Shown here one piece after another: positions 35,257 through 43,532 of a stretch of 64,000 nt of DNA; the first letter of the stretch is position 1, and the number at the start of each line of letters is the position of its first letter. This DNA comes from an uncultured bacterium. GTDB taxonomy: Bacteria > Bacillota > Clostridia > Lachnospirales > Lachnospiraceae. Under the pieces are notes generated by a model that made no database searches, had not been told where the DNA came from, and saw nothing but the letters and a program-made list of their open reading frames with translations. The position numbers and the translations under genes were made by a program. The stretch is from NCBI GenBank assembly GCA_905215155.1, contig CAJMPJ010000009.1:27900-91899 (forward strand). The letters run 5' to 3'.

Positions 35257-35817
35257 TTACATCGGAATCTGATCGTACTGGATGGCCTCCCTGATCTTTC
35301 TGGCTTCCTGTTCACCGGCCAGCTGCTTTAACAGTTCAATTCCCAGATCCAAGGCATAGCCGAGCCCTCTGGCTGTCGTTATGCTGCCGTCTGTGATCAC
35401 ACCCTGTTTTGTATAGGCTGCTCCCTTTAAATCGGATTCATAACCGGGATAACAGGTTGCCTGCTTTCCTTCCAGAAAGCCAAGTTTTCCCAGAATACTG
35501 GGGGCAGCACAGATCGCTGCAATTTTTTTGTTCTCTGCATAGGCTTGCTTCAAAGCGGCAATCAGGCCCTTATGCCCTTCTAAATTCCTGGTTCCAGGCA
35601 TGCCTCCCGGAAGAAATAAAAGATCTGCATCGGTTACATCTGCCTCTGAAAACTCCAAATCTGCCTGAAGCTTCACCTTATGGGCGGTTACTACCTCTTT
35701 GGTTCCTGTTACGGAAACAAGTTTCACCTCCTGACCGCCTCTCATCAACACATCCACAACGGCCAATAACTCCACTTCTTCTGATCCATCTGCTACAAAC
35801 GCATATACTTTTCCCAT
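35257..35817 (-). CDS. DJ-1/PfpI family protein
   Basis: A 186-aa member of the DJ-1/ThiJ/PfpI superfamily. The nucleophile Cys 103 sits in the elbow AAICAAPS, with the partner Glu near residue 14 (DGSEEVELLA) and GGMPG at 71-75. Related proteins act as glyoxalases, deglycases or stress chaperones; which applies is unknown. It lies 1 nt after an MglB-like lipoprotein gene and before a second binding lipoprotein in one operon, an odd partner for sensing genes. GGAGACG precedes the ATG. Confidence 0.85.
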   Translation of the reverse strand: MGKVYAFVADGSEEVELLAVVDVLMRGGQEVKLVSVTGTKEVVTAHKVKLQADLEFSEADVTDADLLFLPGGMPGTRNLEGHKGLIAALKQAYAENKKIAAICAAPSILGKLGFLEGKQATCYPGYESDLKGAAYTKQGVITDGSITTARGLGYALDLGIELLKQLAGEQEARKIREAIQYDQIPM

Positions 35818-35818
35818 A

Positions 35819-36883
35819 TCAATCGTCTCCTTTTCTCGTTTTAAATGTACTCACAGTTGTGATTTTTATATCATCCACAAGATACCTGGTTTCTGCTTCT
35901 TCCCCGTTTATCATCTTTATAAGGGTGTCCGCCGCCAGCCGGGCCTGTCCGCCGTGATCGTTTAAAACAGTTCCCGCGATCTCTCCGGACTTAATGGATT
36001 CCACCGTATCCTGCAATGCATCCACCCCTACCAGGTAAATATCCTTCCCCGGCACAAGGCCGGCTTCTTTTGCTGCCTCCAATGCACCGTTTGCCATGGC
36101 ATCATTGCTGCAGAACATGACCTCTATCTGATTGCCATACCGGGAAAAAGCCTCCCGGGCCAGTTTTTTGCCGCTTTCCCTGCTCCAGTCTCCGCTTCCG
36201 GAATACAGTTCTTCTGCTTTCATTCCGCCTTTTTTTAATGCCTTTATGGCATATTCCGACCGGTATTCACTGGCTTCATTGCCTTCTTCGCCTTTCAGCA
36301 TCCCGCAGGACACCACTCCATCTCCATTAAGATCTCCTTTTTTTGGTGTTTCCAAAATGATTTCTCCCTGATAGGAGCCTGCCTGTCTGGAATCAGTTCC
36401 GACGCTGGAAACCGCCATATGTTCCTTCTTCCACCGCAGCTGTTCCGTTTCCTTTGGCTCCCGGTTAATAAATATGAGGGGAATTCCCGCTTTATTAGCT
36501 GCATCAGCCAGCCGGCCGGCGGCAGAGACTTCCACCGGATTCACAAGAAGCCCTTTGCAGCCATCTGCAATCAACCGGTCCACCTGCTGGTTTTGGGTCT
36601 CCTGATTTCCGTCTGCATTGCGGAGCACTACCTGGGCATGGTACGTTTCTTCCAGATATTGTTTCAGCTCCGAACGGTATAATTTCATAAAGGTGTCATC
36701 GTACCGGTAAATACTCACACCGATCTTAGGCCCTGTCTCTTTCCCGGCTGCTTCGGTTCCTGCTTCCTGTGCCGGGGCTTTTCCTGTTTCCCTTTTCTGG
36801 CCCGTCACCGCACAGGCAGAAAGCAGAAATGCCGCCCCGAATAGTAAAATGCCTGCAAAAACATCTTTCTTTGACCGTTTCAT
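35819..36883 (-). CDS. Periplasmic-type sugar-binding lipoprotein, MglB-like
   Basis: A 354-aa galactose/glucose-binding-protein relative. Lipobox LLSAC with Cys 24, then a charged Gly/Ala/Glu linker. The calcium-loop-like DLNGDGVV matches the Ca2+ site of GGBP, and IYLVGVDALQDTVESI and MANGALEAA match MglB. It is close to MglB at 40214 and to the anchored protein at 41526, but no transporter gene follows; the operon continues with a DJ-1 protein, another binding lipoprotein and a GGDEF-EAL protein. A role in signalling is inferred. Confidence 0.86.
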   Translation of the reverse strand: MKRSKKDVFAGILLFGAAFLLSACAVTGQKRETGKAPAQEAGTEAAGKETGPKIGVSIYRYDDTFMKLYRSELKQYLEETYHAQVVLRNADGNQETQNQQVDRLIADGCKGLLVNPVEVSAAGRLADAANKAGIPLIFINREPKETEQLRWKKEHMAVSSVGTDSRQAGSYQGEIILETPKKGDLNGDGVVSCGMLKGEEGNEASEYRSEYAIKALKKGGMKAEELYSGSGDWSRESGKKLAREAFSRYGNQIEVMFCSNDAMANGALEAAKEAGLVPGKDIYLVGVDALQDTVESIKSGEIAGTVLNDHGGQARLAADTLIKMINGEEAETRYLVDDIKITTVSTFKTRKGDD

Positions 36884-36970
36884 CTTTCTTTTCTCCTGGA
36901 TTTTACTGTATTCCTTATAATATCACTTTTTTCCATATTTTACCACATCCTTCTATTTTTTATCCATCTG

Positions 36971-36979
36971 TGGTATACT
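36971..36979 (+). promoter_or_regulatory. Extended -10 promoter of the CYTH gene
   Basis: TGGTATACT (-10 TATACT at 36974-36979, extended TG) 45 nt before the gene; no convincing -35. The same 140-nt gap also serves the divergent MglB-like gene, where a TGATATTAT is the only -10 candidate noted. Confidence 0.4.
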
Positions 36980-37023
36980 AGCAGCATTTGGCAATACTTT
37001 AAGAAAAAAAGGAGGTCTCTTTC

Positions 37024-37476
37024 ATGGAAATCGAGCGCAAATATTTAATCACCAAACTCCCGGAAGGTGCCACAGACTTTCCCTGCCACAGGATCGAACA
37101 GGGGTACCTCTCCACCGACCCGGTGGTCCGTGTGCGAAGGGAAGACGATACCTACTATCTCACTTATAAATCAAAGGGACTTATGGAACGGGAAGAATAC
37201 AACCTGCCTCTTACAAAGGATTCCTATGACCACCTGATAAAAAAGGCGGACGGCCATATTCTTACGAAAAAAAGATATCTCCTTCCCCTAAAAGGGTCTG
37301 ACCACCTGACCATTGAACTGGATATCTTTGAAGGACCGTATGAAGGGCTTATGCTGGCAGAGGTGGAATTTCAAAGCAGAGAGGAAGCGGAGACCTTTAC
37401 TGCCCCCGATTGGTTCGGGAAAGACGTTACATTCTCCGGCGAATATCAGAACAGCCGGCTCAGCAGGCTTATATAA
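37024..37476 (+). CDS. CYTH domain protein (triphosphate tunnel metalloenzyme)
   Basis: A 150-aa CYTH protein with the diagnostic ExExK start (MEIERKYLI) and alternating charged strands (RVRREDDTYYLTYKSKG, KKRYLLPL, LTIELDIFEG, EVEFQSREEAE) that line the triphosphate tunnel. Bacterial members are mostly inorganic triphosphatases; adenylate cyclase or thiamine triphosphatase activity occurs in relatives. GGAGG precedes the ATG. Single plus-strand gene between two minus-strand sugar operons, ending in a bidirectional terminator. Confidence 0.9.
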   Translation: MEIERKYLITKLPEGATDFPCHRIEQGYLSTDPVVRVRREDDTYYLTYKSKGLMEREEYNLPLTKDSYDHLIKKADGHILTKKRYLLPLKGSDHLTIELDIFEGPYEGLMLAEVEFQSREEAETFTAPDWFGKDVTFSGEYQNSRLSRLI

Positions 37477-37482
37477 ACAGGC

Positions 37483-37543
37483 AAAAAAACGAAGCGAAGG
37501 CGTAATACATCTGTATTTCCACACCTTCGCTTCCATTCTTTTT
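37483..37543. terminator. Bidirectional terminator between the CYTH gene and mglC
   Basis: Stem GAAGCGAAGG/CCTTCGCTTC (37491-37500 with 37524-37533), T-rich on the plus side (ATTCTTTTT) and U7 on the minus side. It serves both converging transcripts. Confidence 0.88.
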
Positions 37544-37588
37544 AACAGCATGCAGACATTCGTCTTCCAGCCGGTTTCATTTCCGCAT

Positions 37589-38587
37589 TTACTTCTTTGC
37601 AATATATTTTCTGATATCAAGAGCGATGGCCACGACGATAACAATGCCTTGTGCAATGTACTGGTAGTTGGTATCCACTCCCAGATACTGGAGGCAGGTT
37701 TTTAAAATCTCAAATACCAATACACCGATCAAAACGCCGGATACTTTTCCAATCCCTCCATTTACCGATACACCGCCGATGGTGCATGCCGCAATGGCTT
37801 CCAGTTCCCAGCCCATCCCCATGTTTACCGAGGAACCGCCGGATTTTGCACCTACCAGGAATCCGCCAAGTGCATACAGCGCTGCTGCAGTTACATAGAT
37901 GATGATTTTGGTTTTATTGGTATTGACACCGGATACTTCTGCTGCCTGCTCATTTCCCCCGATGGCATACATGTATTTTCCGTGAGGGGTCTTATTATAA
38001 ATGAACCAGATGACCAGTCCTACGACAAGCGCAATCAAAAACAGATAGGGAACGACTCCAAACAGCCTTCCTTTGGCCACTTCCGTATACGCCGGACGGT
38101 AACCGCCGATGGGTGTTGCATTGGTATACACCAGGCAGGCACCGTATACAATCAGCTGCATTCCCAAGGTTCCGATGAAGGCGGGAACCTGAAGATAAGA
38201 AATTACAAGACCGTTGATCAAACCAAAGATGGCGCATACTCCAATGCAGATCAGCAGTACCACAAATACCCACCAGATTCCAAAATCAGGAAGATTGGGG
38301 AAAAATTTGCCGCTGTAGCCCGGTTTTTGGAGCAGGGTGCCGGCAAGACAGGCAGAAAGTCCTACGATACGGCCTGCCGACAGGTCTGTACCTCTTGTAA
38401 TAAGACATCCGGAAACACCGCAGGCAATGATAAAGCGGGGCGCTACGTTTAATGCAATATTTTTCAAGTTATCAAATGATCCGAAAGATGGCTGCTTAAC
38501 CGCTGTAAATATGGCCAGCAGGATGAGGACAACTATAATTCCATTATTGATAAGGAAATCCTTCAAACTAATCTTTTTTGCCGTCAT
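37589..38587 (-). CDS. mglC: Galactose/methyl-galactoside ABC importer permease MglC
   Basis: Inner-membrane channel, 332 aa, with about ten hydrophobic segments. RbsC/MglC family features: the LITRGTDLSAGRIVGLSA segment, IYVTAAALYALGGFLVGAKSG, and the end FEILKTCLQYLGVDTNYQYI. It overlaps the mglA stop by 4 nt (ATGA). Last gene of mglBAC; a bidirectional terminator follows. Substrate inferred from MglB similarity: glucose, galactose or galactosides. Confidence 0.92.
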   Translation of the reverse strand: MTAKKISLKDFLINNGIIVVLILLAIFTAVKQPSFGSFDNLKNIALNVAPRFIIACGVSGCLITRGTDLSAGRIVGLSACLAGTLLQKPGYSGKFFPNLPDFGIWWVFVVLLICIGVCAIFGLINGLVISYLQVPAFIGTLGMQLIVYGACLVYTNATPIGGYRPAYTEVAKGRLFGVVPYLFLIALVVGLVIWFIYNKTPHGKYMYAIGGNEQAAEVSGVNTNKTKIIIYVTAAALYALGGFLVGAKSGGSSVNMGMGWELEAIAACTIGGVSVNGGIGKVSGVLIGVLVFEILKTCLQYLGVDTNYQYIAQGIVIVVAIALDIRKYIAKK

Positions 38588-40140
38588 GACTTAACCTCCT
38601 GTGTGGAACTTTCTCCTATTTTATCGTTCATATCGAATTTGGTGGCAAACGCCATGATCTTCTCCTGGGTCGCCTCTTCATTCTCCACTTCTCCTGTAAT
38701 ACGTCCGTTGCACATGACGATAATACGGTTTGACATACCGATCAGCTCCGGCATCTCAGAGGATATCATGATAATGGATTTCCCCTGCTTGACCAAGTCC
38801 ACCATGATCTGATAAATCTCATATTTTGCACCTACGTCAATTCCTCTGGTCGGTTCATCCATGATGAGTATATCCGGGTTATTGGCCAGCCATCTGGCGA
38901 TGATCACCTTTTGCTGGTTTCCTCCGGACAAAGACTGGATCTGGGTCCGGTCACTGGGAGTTTTGATGCTCAGTCTGGCAATGCTGTTTTTTACTACCTC
39001 CGCCACTTTCTTTCCATTGATGACGCCGGCTTTGGTATAGTTGCGGTAGGATGAGACAGCCGTGTTGTCAGAAATACTAAGACAACCGAAGATCCCGTTC
39101 CCCCGCCGGTCCTCTGTAATCATACCGATGGAATTATTGATGGCATCCTGCGGATGCCTGATCGTTACCTTTTTGCCAAGGACTTCGATTTCCCCTCCGG
39201 CAATATGACGCATTCCAAAAATTGCTTCCATCAGTTCGGTACGCTGGGCACCGACCAGGCCGCCAAAGCCTAAGATCTCTCCCCGTCTCAGTTCAAAGGA
39301 GCAGTCCTGGAAGGAACGGCTGTGTATGCTGCTCAAGTGGCTGACCTTTAATAAGACTTCATCGGTCCGGTAATCATCTTTCGGCGGATAGACGTTTCCC
39401 AGCTCACGTCCCACCATCTGTTTTACGATGTCTTCATCCGTAATTCTGTTGATTTCCCATGATCCTACATAAGTACCATCCCGCATGATGGTAATATCAT
39501 CTGCGATCTGTCTGATCTCTGCCATCTTATGGCTGATATATATCATAGAAACTCCCCTGGATTTTAACTCCCGGATAATACGGAAGAGGGCTTCTACTTC
39601 ATTATCAGTTAGTGAAGAAGTCGGTTCGTCCAGAATCACAAGCTTTGCATTCTGGCTGACTGCTTTGGCAATTTCCACTGACTGCATTTGTCCGATTGAT
39701 AGAGTTCCCAGCTTTGCTTTGGGATTAAAGCTCATTTTTACATCCTTGAGCCATTTTTCCGCTTCTGAATTCATGGTCTTATGATCCACGATTTTTAAAG
39801 GACCTGCTTTTATCAAAGGATACCTTCCCAGATACATGTTCTCCGCAATGGATCGTTCCGGTACTGGCTGCAGTTCCTGATGCACCATGGCAAGCCCCTT
39901 GTGCAGCGCATCATCCGGGTTTGCGATGGTCACTTTGTTTCCGTCAATAAAGACTTCCCCTTCATCCATTTTGTAGATGCCGAAAAGGCATTTCATTAAG
40001 GTGGATTTGCCTGCTCCGTTTTCTCCCATCAACGCGTGAACGGTACCGGGACGTACTTTTAAGTTGATTTTGTCTAGCGCCTTGACGCCGGGAAAGGATT
40101 TACTGACCCCAACCACTTCCAGTCTGTATTGCTCTGCCAT
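38584..40140 (-). CDS. mglA: Galactose/methyl-galactoside ABC importer ATP-binding protein MglA
   Basis: Duplicated sugar ABC ATPase, 518 aa. First half: Walker A GENGAGKST, signature LSIGQMQSVEIAKA, Walker B LVILDEPTSSLTD. Second half: a degenerate P-loop GLVGAQRTEL, signature LSGGNQQKVIIARWL, Walker B ILIMDEPTRGIDVG. A non-canonical second P-loop is normal for MglA/RbsA. ATG 40140 has AAGGAG at good spacing; the longer frame starts inside the preceding terminator. Confidence 0.95.
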   Translation of the reverse strand: MAEQYRLEVVGVSKSFPGVKALDKINLKVRPGTVHALMGENGAGKSTLMKCLFGIYKMDEGEVFIDGNKVTIANPDDALHKGLAMVHQELQPVPERSIAENMYLGRYPLIKAGPLKIVDHKTMNSEAEKWLKDVKMSFNPKAKLGTLSIGQMQSVEIAKAVSQNAKLVILDEPTSSLTDNEVEALFRIIRELKSRGVSMIYISHKMAEIRQIADDITIMRDGTYVGSWEINRITDEDIVKQMVGRELGNVYPPKDDYRTDEVLLKVSHLSSIHSRSFQDCSFELRRGEILGFGGLVGAQRTELMEAIFGMRHIAGGEIEVLGKKVTIRHPQDAINNSIGMITEDRRGNGIFGCLSISDNTAVSSYRNYTKAGVINGKKVAEVVKNSIARLSIKTPSDRTQIQSLSGGNQQKVIIARWLANNPDILIMDEPTRGIDVGAKYEIYQIMVDLVKQGKSIIMISSEMPELIGMSNRIIVMCNGRITGEVENEEATQEKIMAFATKFDMNDKIGESSTQEVKS

Positions 40141-40163
40141 CCCGTTTCTCCTTTCATTCCTTT

Positions 40164-40195
40164 TAAAAATCGGGTGTGCCTTTCCGACACACCCG
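40164..40195 (-). terminator. Partial terminator between mglB and mglA
   Basis: Stem CGGGTGTG/CACACCCG (40171-40195) and AUUUUU on the minus strand, between the binding-protein gene and the ATPase gene. Such a hairpin usually gives excess binding protein. Confidence 0.8.
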
Positions 40196-40213
40196 TGATA
40201 CATCTGCTGGAAC

Positions 40214-41335
40214 TTATTTTAACTTATCAAGAGTGTCCTGTGCATTTTCTTTGGTGATTTTTACATAGTCAACCATGTTCACATTATCCACGGGTTCCCC
40301 TTTTAAGTATTTGACAGCCAAATCACTTGCTGTCTTTGCCTGTGAGAGATGATCGTTGAATACGGTACCTGTCTGTTTGCCGTCGAGGATGTTCTGAACG
40401 GCCTCGGTCAGCGCATCCACACCAACCAGGTAGATATCTTTATTCACGGTACGGCCTGCTGCTTCAATTGCCTGCAGGGCACCCAGTGCCATGGCATCGT
40501 TGTTGCAGAAAATGACTTCAATCTCATCTCCGTACTGTGTCAAAGCATCCTGAGCGATCTGCTGTGCTTTCGCCTGATCCCAGTCTCCACGCTGTTTTAA
40601 AAGTTCTTTTACCTTTGCCCCTGAATCGGTAAGTGCTTTGATAGAGAATTCGGTTCTGTACTGTGCATCAACGTTTTCCGGGTCCCCCTGAATCATGATA
40701 TAGCTGATCACGCCGTCGCCGTTGAAATCCCCTTTGTTTGGAGTTTCCAGAATTTCTTCTCCCTGGAAGGTTCCGGACTGTCTGGCATCGCAGCCCACGT
40801 ATGTAGCATTGATCTTTTCATCTTTCCATCTCTGTTCTTCTTCCGGGTCCGGCTCACGGTTGATGTAAACCACCGGAATTCCTGCTTCCTTGCACATATC
40901 GGTAATTTCCGGGGCAGAGGATGCCTGAACAAGGTTTAAAATCAGCACATCGTACTTCTGAGTAATGAAGTTCTGAATCTGATTGGTCTGTTCTGCCTGA
41001 TCCCCTTTTCCATCCTGTATTACCACGTTTTCTTTCTTAAAGCCCAGTTCTTCGGTCAAATAGCGCTGAAGTTCCGTTCTGTAAAGTGTCATAAAGTTAT
41101 CGTCGAATTTGTAGATAGAGATACCGATTTTTTTATCAGCCAGATCTCCTCCTAACGCATCCTTTACTGCCTCTGCAGTGCTTTCTGCCCCGCTTGTATC
41201 TTCTTTCTTTGTATCAGCGGCAGTGGTTGTCTCTGACCCGGAAGTGGTTGCCTTACTGCCTGAACTACAGGCTGCCATGGAAAATACCATTGCAGATGCA
41301 AGGCCTACTGCGAAAACTTTTTTGAGTAATCTCAT
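40214..41335 (-). CDS. mglB: Galactose/glucose-binding lipoprotein MglB
   Basis: Receptor of the mgl importer, 373 aa. Lipobox SMAACS with Cys 23, a Ser/Thr/Ala-rich linker, then the GGBP fold: KIGISIYKFDDNFMTLYR, DFNGDGVISY (calcium loop), EVIFCNNDAMALGALQA, IYLVGVDALTEAVQ. ATG 41335 has GGGAGG 7 nt upstream; a longer frame extends to 41395 without a site. First gene of mglBAC. An AraC-type regulator with sugar-binding sensor proteins is encoded immediately upstream on the same strand and may control it. Confidence 0.93.
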   Translation of the reverse strand: MRLLKKVFAVGLASAMVFSMAACSSGSKATTSGSETTTAADTKKEDTSGAESTAEAVKDALGGDLADKKIGISIYKFDDNFMTLYRTELQRYLTEELGFKKENVVIQDGKGDQAEQTNQIQNFITQKYDVLILNLVQASSAPEITDMCKEAGIPVVYINREPDPEEEQRWKDEKINATYVGCDARQSGTFQGEEILETPNKGDFNGDGVISYIMIQGDPENVDAQYRTEFSIKALTDSGAKVKELLKQRGDWDQAKAQQIAQDALTQYGDEIEVIFCNNDAMALGALQAIEAAGRTVNKDIYLVGVDALTEAVQNILDGKQTGTVFNDHLSQAKTASDLAVKYLKGEPVDNVNMVDYVKITKENAQDTLDKLK

Positions 41336-41525
41336 AAAAAATCCTCCCTTTTCATTATATAGTTGACGATTATCAGCGTTTTGCTTCATCGACATGCAAA
41401 TTATATATTTTTTTTGTGCATTTTTCTATATAATTTTATTTGGTGATATATAGATTTTTTTAGATTCTCCAATTTTTTCTTAGAAATTATTTTATTTTTG
41501 CCAATCATGTGTAAAAAATAATGGC
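41336..41525. promoter_or_regulatory. AT-rich mglB upstream region
   Basis: 190 nt, very AT-rich, between the sensor operon and mglB. Two minus-strand TATAAT boxes occur (about 41357-41362 and 41399-41404), neither with a good -35, as expected for an activator-dependent promoter. A cre-like AAAACGCTGATAA is too degenerate to call. No terminator for the upstream operon was recognised. Confidence 0.45.
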
Positions 41526-42545
41526 TTAATCGGCATGGACGGCTTTCTGGCTGCATTCGTAGTATTTTCCATCATACAGGGGTACTTCTTTTTGGACATC
41601 CTGTGAAAGAGACGCGGCGGCAGCGATTTTAAAAATCACACTGGCGTATTCCCTGTTGTCACACTGGACCGTTCCAAAAATCTTTCCAGACCGCAGGCCC
41701 TCAAGTCCCTGCGGCGTACCGTCGATCCCAACGATCTTAACCGGTCTTTTATAGCCGTTCCGTTCCAGAGCATCTGCCGCTCCCAATGCCATATCATCGT
41801 TATTGCAGATCACCACTTCAAGCTGATCCGGGTAATCTAAAATCCACTGTTCCATCCAGGCCGAAGCCTGGCTTCTGTCCCAGTTTGCCATGCCTCCTGT
41901 GATTTTCTCCAACGGAACACCGCCGTCTTTTAAGGTCTGAATAGACCATTCGGTCCGGATCAGTGAATCCTGGTGGCTGTTCTCCCCTTCCAAAAGGGCA
42001 TAGCTGACTTTGCCGTCACCATTGAAATCCAGGGAGGACGGATCTTTTTTATAGGCATCCACCAAAATATTTCCCTGAAGAACTGCGGATTCTTTTGCAT
42101 TCTCCCCCACATAGTAAAGCTTTTCCCAGCGGCGCATATCTTCCTCTACCGGTTCTCTGTTAAAGAACACCACCGGAAGATCTGCCTCCATGGCTTTGCT
42201 GATGATGTTTGATGCCATGGAACGGTCTACTATGTTCACACAGATGGCATCATAGCCCAAAGAGATAAAGCGGTCCACCTGGCTGTCCTGGGTATTTTGG
42301 TTCCCTTTTGCATCCACAATCTCCATAACAACCTTAATTCCTGTCTCTTTTTCGTATTCCTTTGCCTGTTCCTCCAGGTTGGCCCGGATGGTATTGATAA
42401 AGGAATCATCGCCCCGGTATAGGGTGACTCCGATTCGTATGGACCTTTTATGATCCGTCTCTCTGCCCTTTATTCCCTGATAAAACAATCCCCCAAAAAC
42501 CAGCAGCAAAACAATTGCTGCGATCACACCATATTGCCTTCTCAT
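41526..42545 (-). CDS. Membrane-anchored MglB-like sugar-binding protein
   Basis: A 339-aa galactose-binding-protein relative whose N-terminus is a membrane anchor (about 6-26, GVIAAIVLLLVFGGLF) rather than a lipobox. The binding domain keeps IRIGVTLYRGDDSFI, the calcium loop DFNGDGKVSY, EVVICNNDDMALGAADAL and VKIVGIDGTPQGLEGL. It is the last gene of regulator, kinase, SBP, SBP. Anchoring next to a kinase suggests it presents bound sugar to the kinase sensor. ATG 42545 follows GGAAGGA; a GTG five codons upstream has no site. Confidence 0.82.
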   Translation of the reverse strand: MRRQYGVIAAIVLLLVFGGLFYQGIKGRETDHKRSIRIGVTLYRGDDSFINTIRANLEEQAKEYEKETGIKVVMEIVDAKGNQNTQDSQVDRFISLGYDAICVNIVDRSMASNIISKAMEADLPVVFFNREPVEEDMRRWEKLYYVGENAKESAVLQGNILVDAYKKDPSSLDFNGDGKVSYALLEGENSHQDSLIRTEWSIQTLKDGGVPLEKITGGMANWDRSQASAWMEQWILDYPDQLEVVICNNDDMALGAADALERNGYKRPVKIVGIDGTPQGLEGLRSGKIFGTVQCDNREYASVIFKIAAAASLSQDVQKEVPLYDGKYYECSQKAVHAD

Positions 42546-42560
42546 TTTTCCTTCCCTCAC

Positions 42561-43532
42561 TTAATCGATCGGATATAATATTTTTTCAAATCTGCGTTCC
42601 CGCAAATTGCCTTTATTAATATAGTAGGACTCCAAAACAATCTGCTCCCTCTCCTGTCTTTGATGGATTGCTTCTACTGCCTTTTCAATGCATGTATAAC
42701 CGGCATCAAACTGGTTGGCGGCAATCACCCCCTTAATGATCCCTTTATCCAGTTCTGTTAAAATTTTAGTTGTACTTCCCACTCCGTAAAGCCCTGTAAT
42801 AGAACTGCCGTATCCCGGACTATCTGCAATGATTTCTGCGGAAGCATCAAGACTTTCCACATCTATGGCCGCAAGAATGGCTTTTTTTCTGCCTGGATAT
42901 ACCGTCCCTTCTATGATCTGCCGGAACGTCTCTTCATTCTCTTTCTCATACAGTTCTGCACAAAATCCCGCTTTTTTCAGTTCCGATGTTAATCCGGCAT
43001 AAATCTCTCTGTTATACCCGTATTCCAGTCCTTCCGTAAAAATAAAGACGGGAATGGAAGAATCGTTTTCTTCTGCAATGGCCTGTCCCAGCCGTTTCCC
43101 CTGGGCTTCATAGTCCATGGCTATGCCGCTGCGGACCTGGTCATTGGGAAACATCGTTCCCATGATAATGACCGGACTGTTTAACACCATATCGTCAAGT
43201 CTTCCGGCACATTCCTCCGGCTTTACGGGAAACAATACCACGGCAGAAGCTCCGTCAGTTATCTCTCTTTTTAGAAGTTCCATCTGCCGGGCCACATCTC
43301 CCTTTTCAAAAAGCGTGATAAAACTCACATCCACGTTATATTCCTCTGCCGCTTTATCTGCACCTTTCCGAAAGTTGGCATAAAACTCATCGTTTGTATC
43401 ACTGACGATGACAGAAACCGGATAAATTTCTGTTTTCTTTTCTTTAATAATAAGATCCGTTGAAGATAAAAGATACAGGAAGACCAGAACAACTGCCATC
43501 AGTCCCCATAATAATTTTTCCTGTTTTGTCAT
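42561..43532 (-). CDS. Membrane-anchored LacI/RbsB-like sugar-binding protein
   Basis: A 323-aa type I periplasmic-binding protein. The N-terminal membrane helix (about 8-25, LWGLMAVVLVFLYLLSS) has no lipobox Cys. The binding core: PVSVIVSDTNDEFYANFRKGAD, EITDGASAVVLFPVKPEE, AILAAIDVESLDASAEII and a GVIAANQFDAGYTCIEKAVE segment. It overlaps the kinase stop by 4 nt (ATGA), so it is coupled to it. YesM-type kinases often have such a partner; sensing of a sugar is inferred. Confidence 0.8.
   Translation of the reverse strand: MTKQEKLLWGLMAVVLVFLYLLSSTDLIIKEKKTEIYPVSVIVSDTNDEFYANFRKGADKAAEEYNVDVSFITLFEKGDVARQMELLKREITDGASAVVLFPVKPEECAGRLDDMVLNSPVIIMGTMFPNDQVRSGIAMDYEAQGKRLGQAIAEENDSSIPVFIFTEGLEYGYNREIYAGLTSELKKAGFCAELYEKENEETFRQIIEGTVYPGRKKAILAAIDVESLDASAEIIADSPGYGSSITGLYGVGSTTKILTELDKGIIKGVIAANQFDAGYTCIEKAVEAIHQRQEREQIVLESYYINKGNLRERRFEKILYPID

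Noticed and set aside
41350-41400. CcpA (cre) operator upstream of mglB
   Set aside because: The best match has about three mismatches at conserved positions, so it is not callable by eye.
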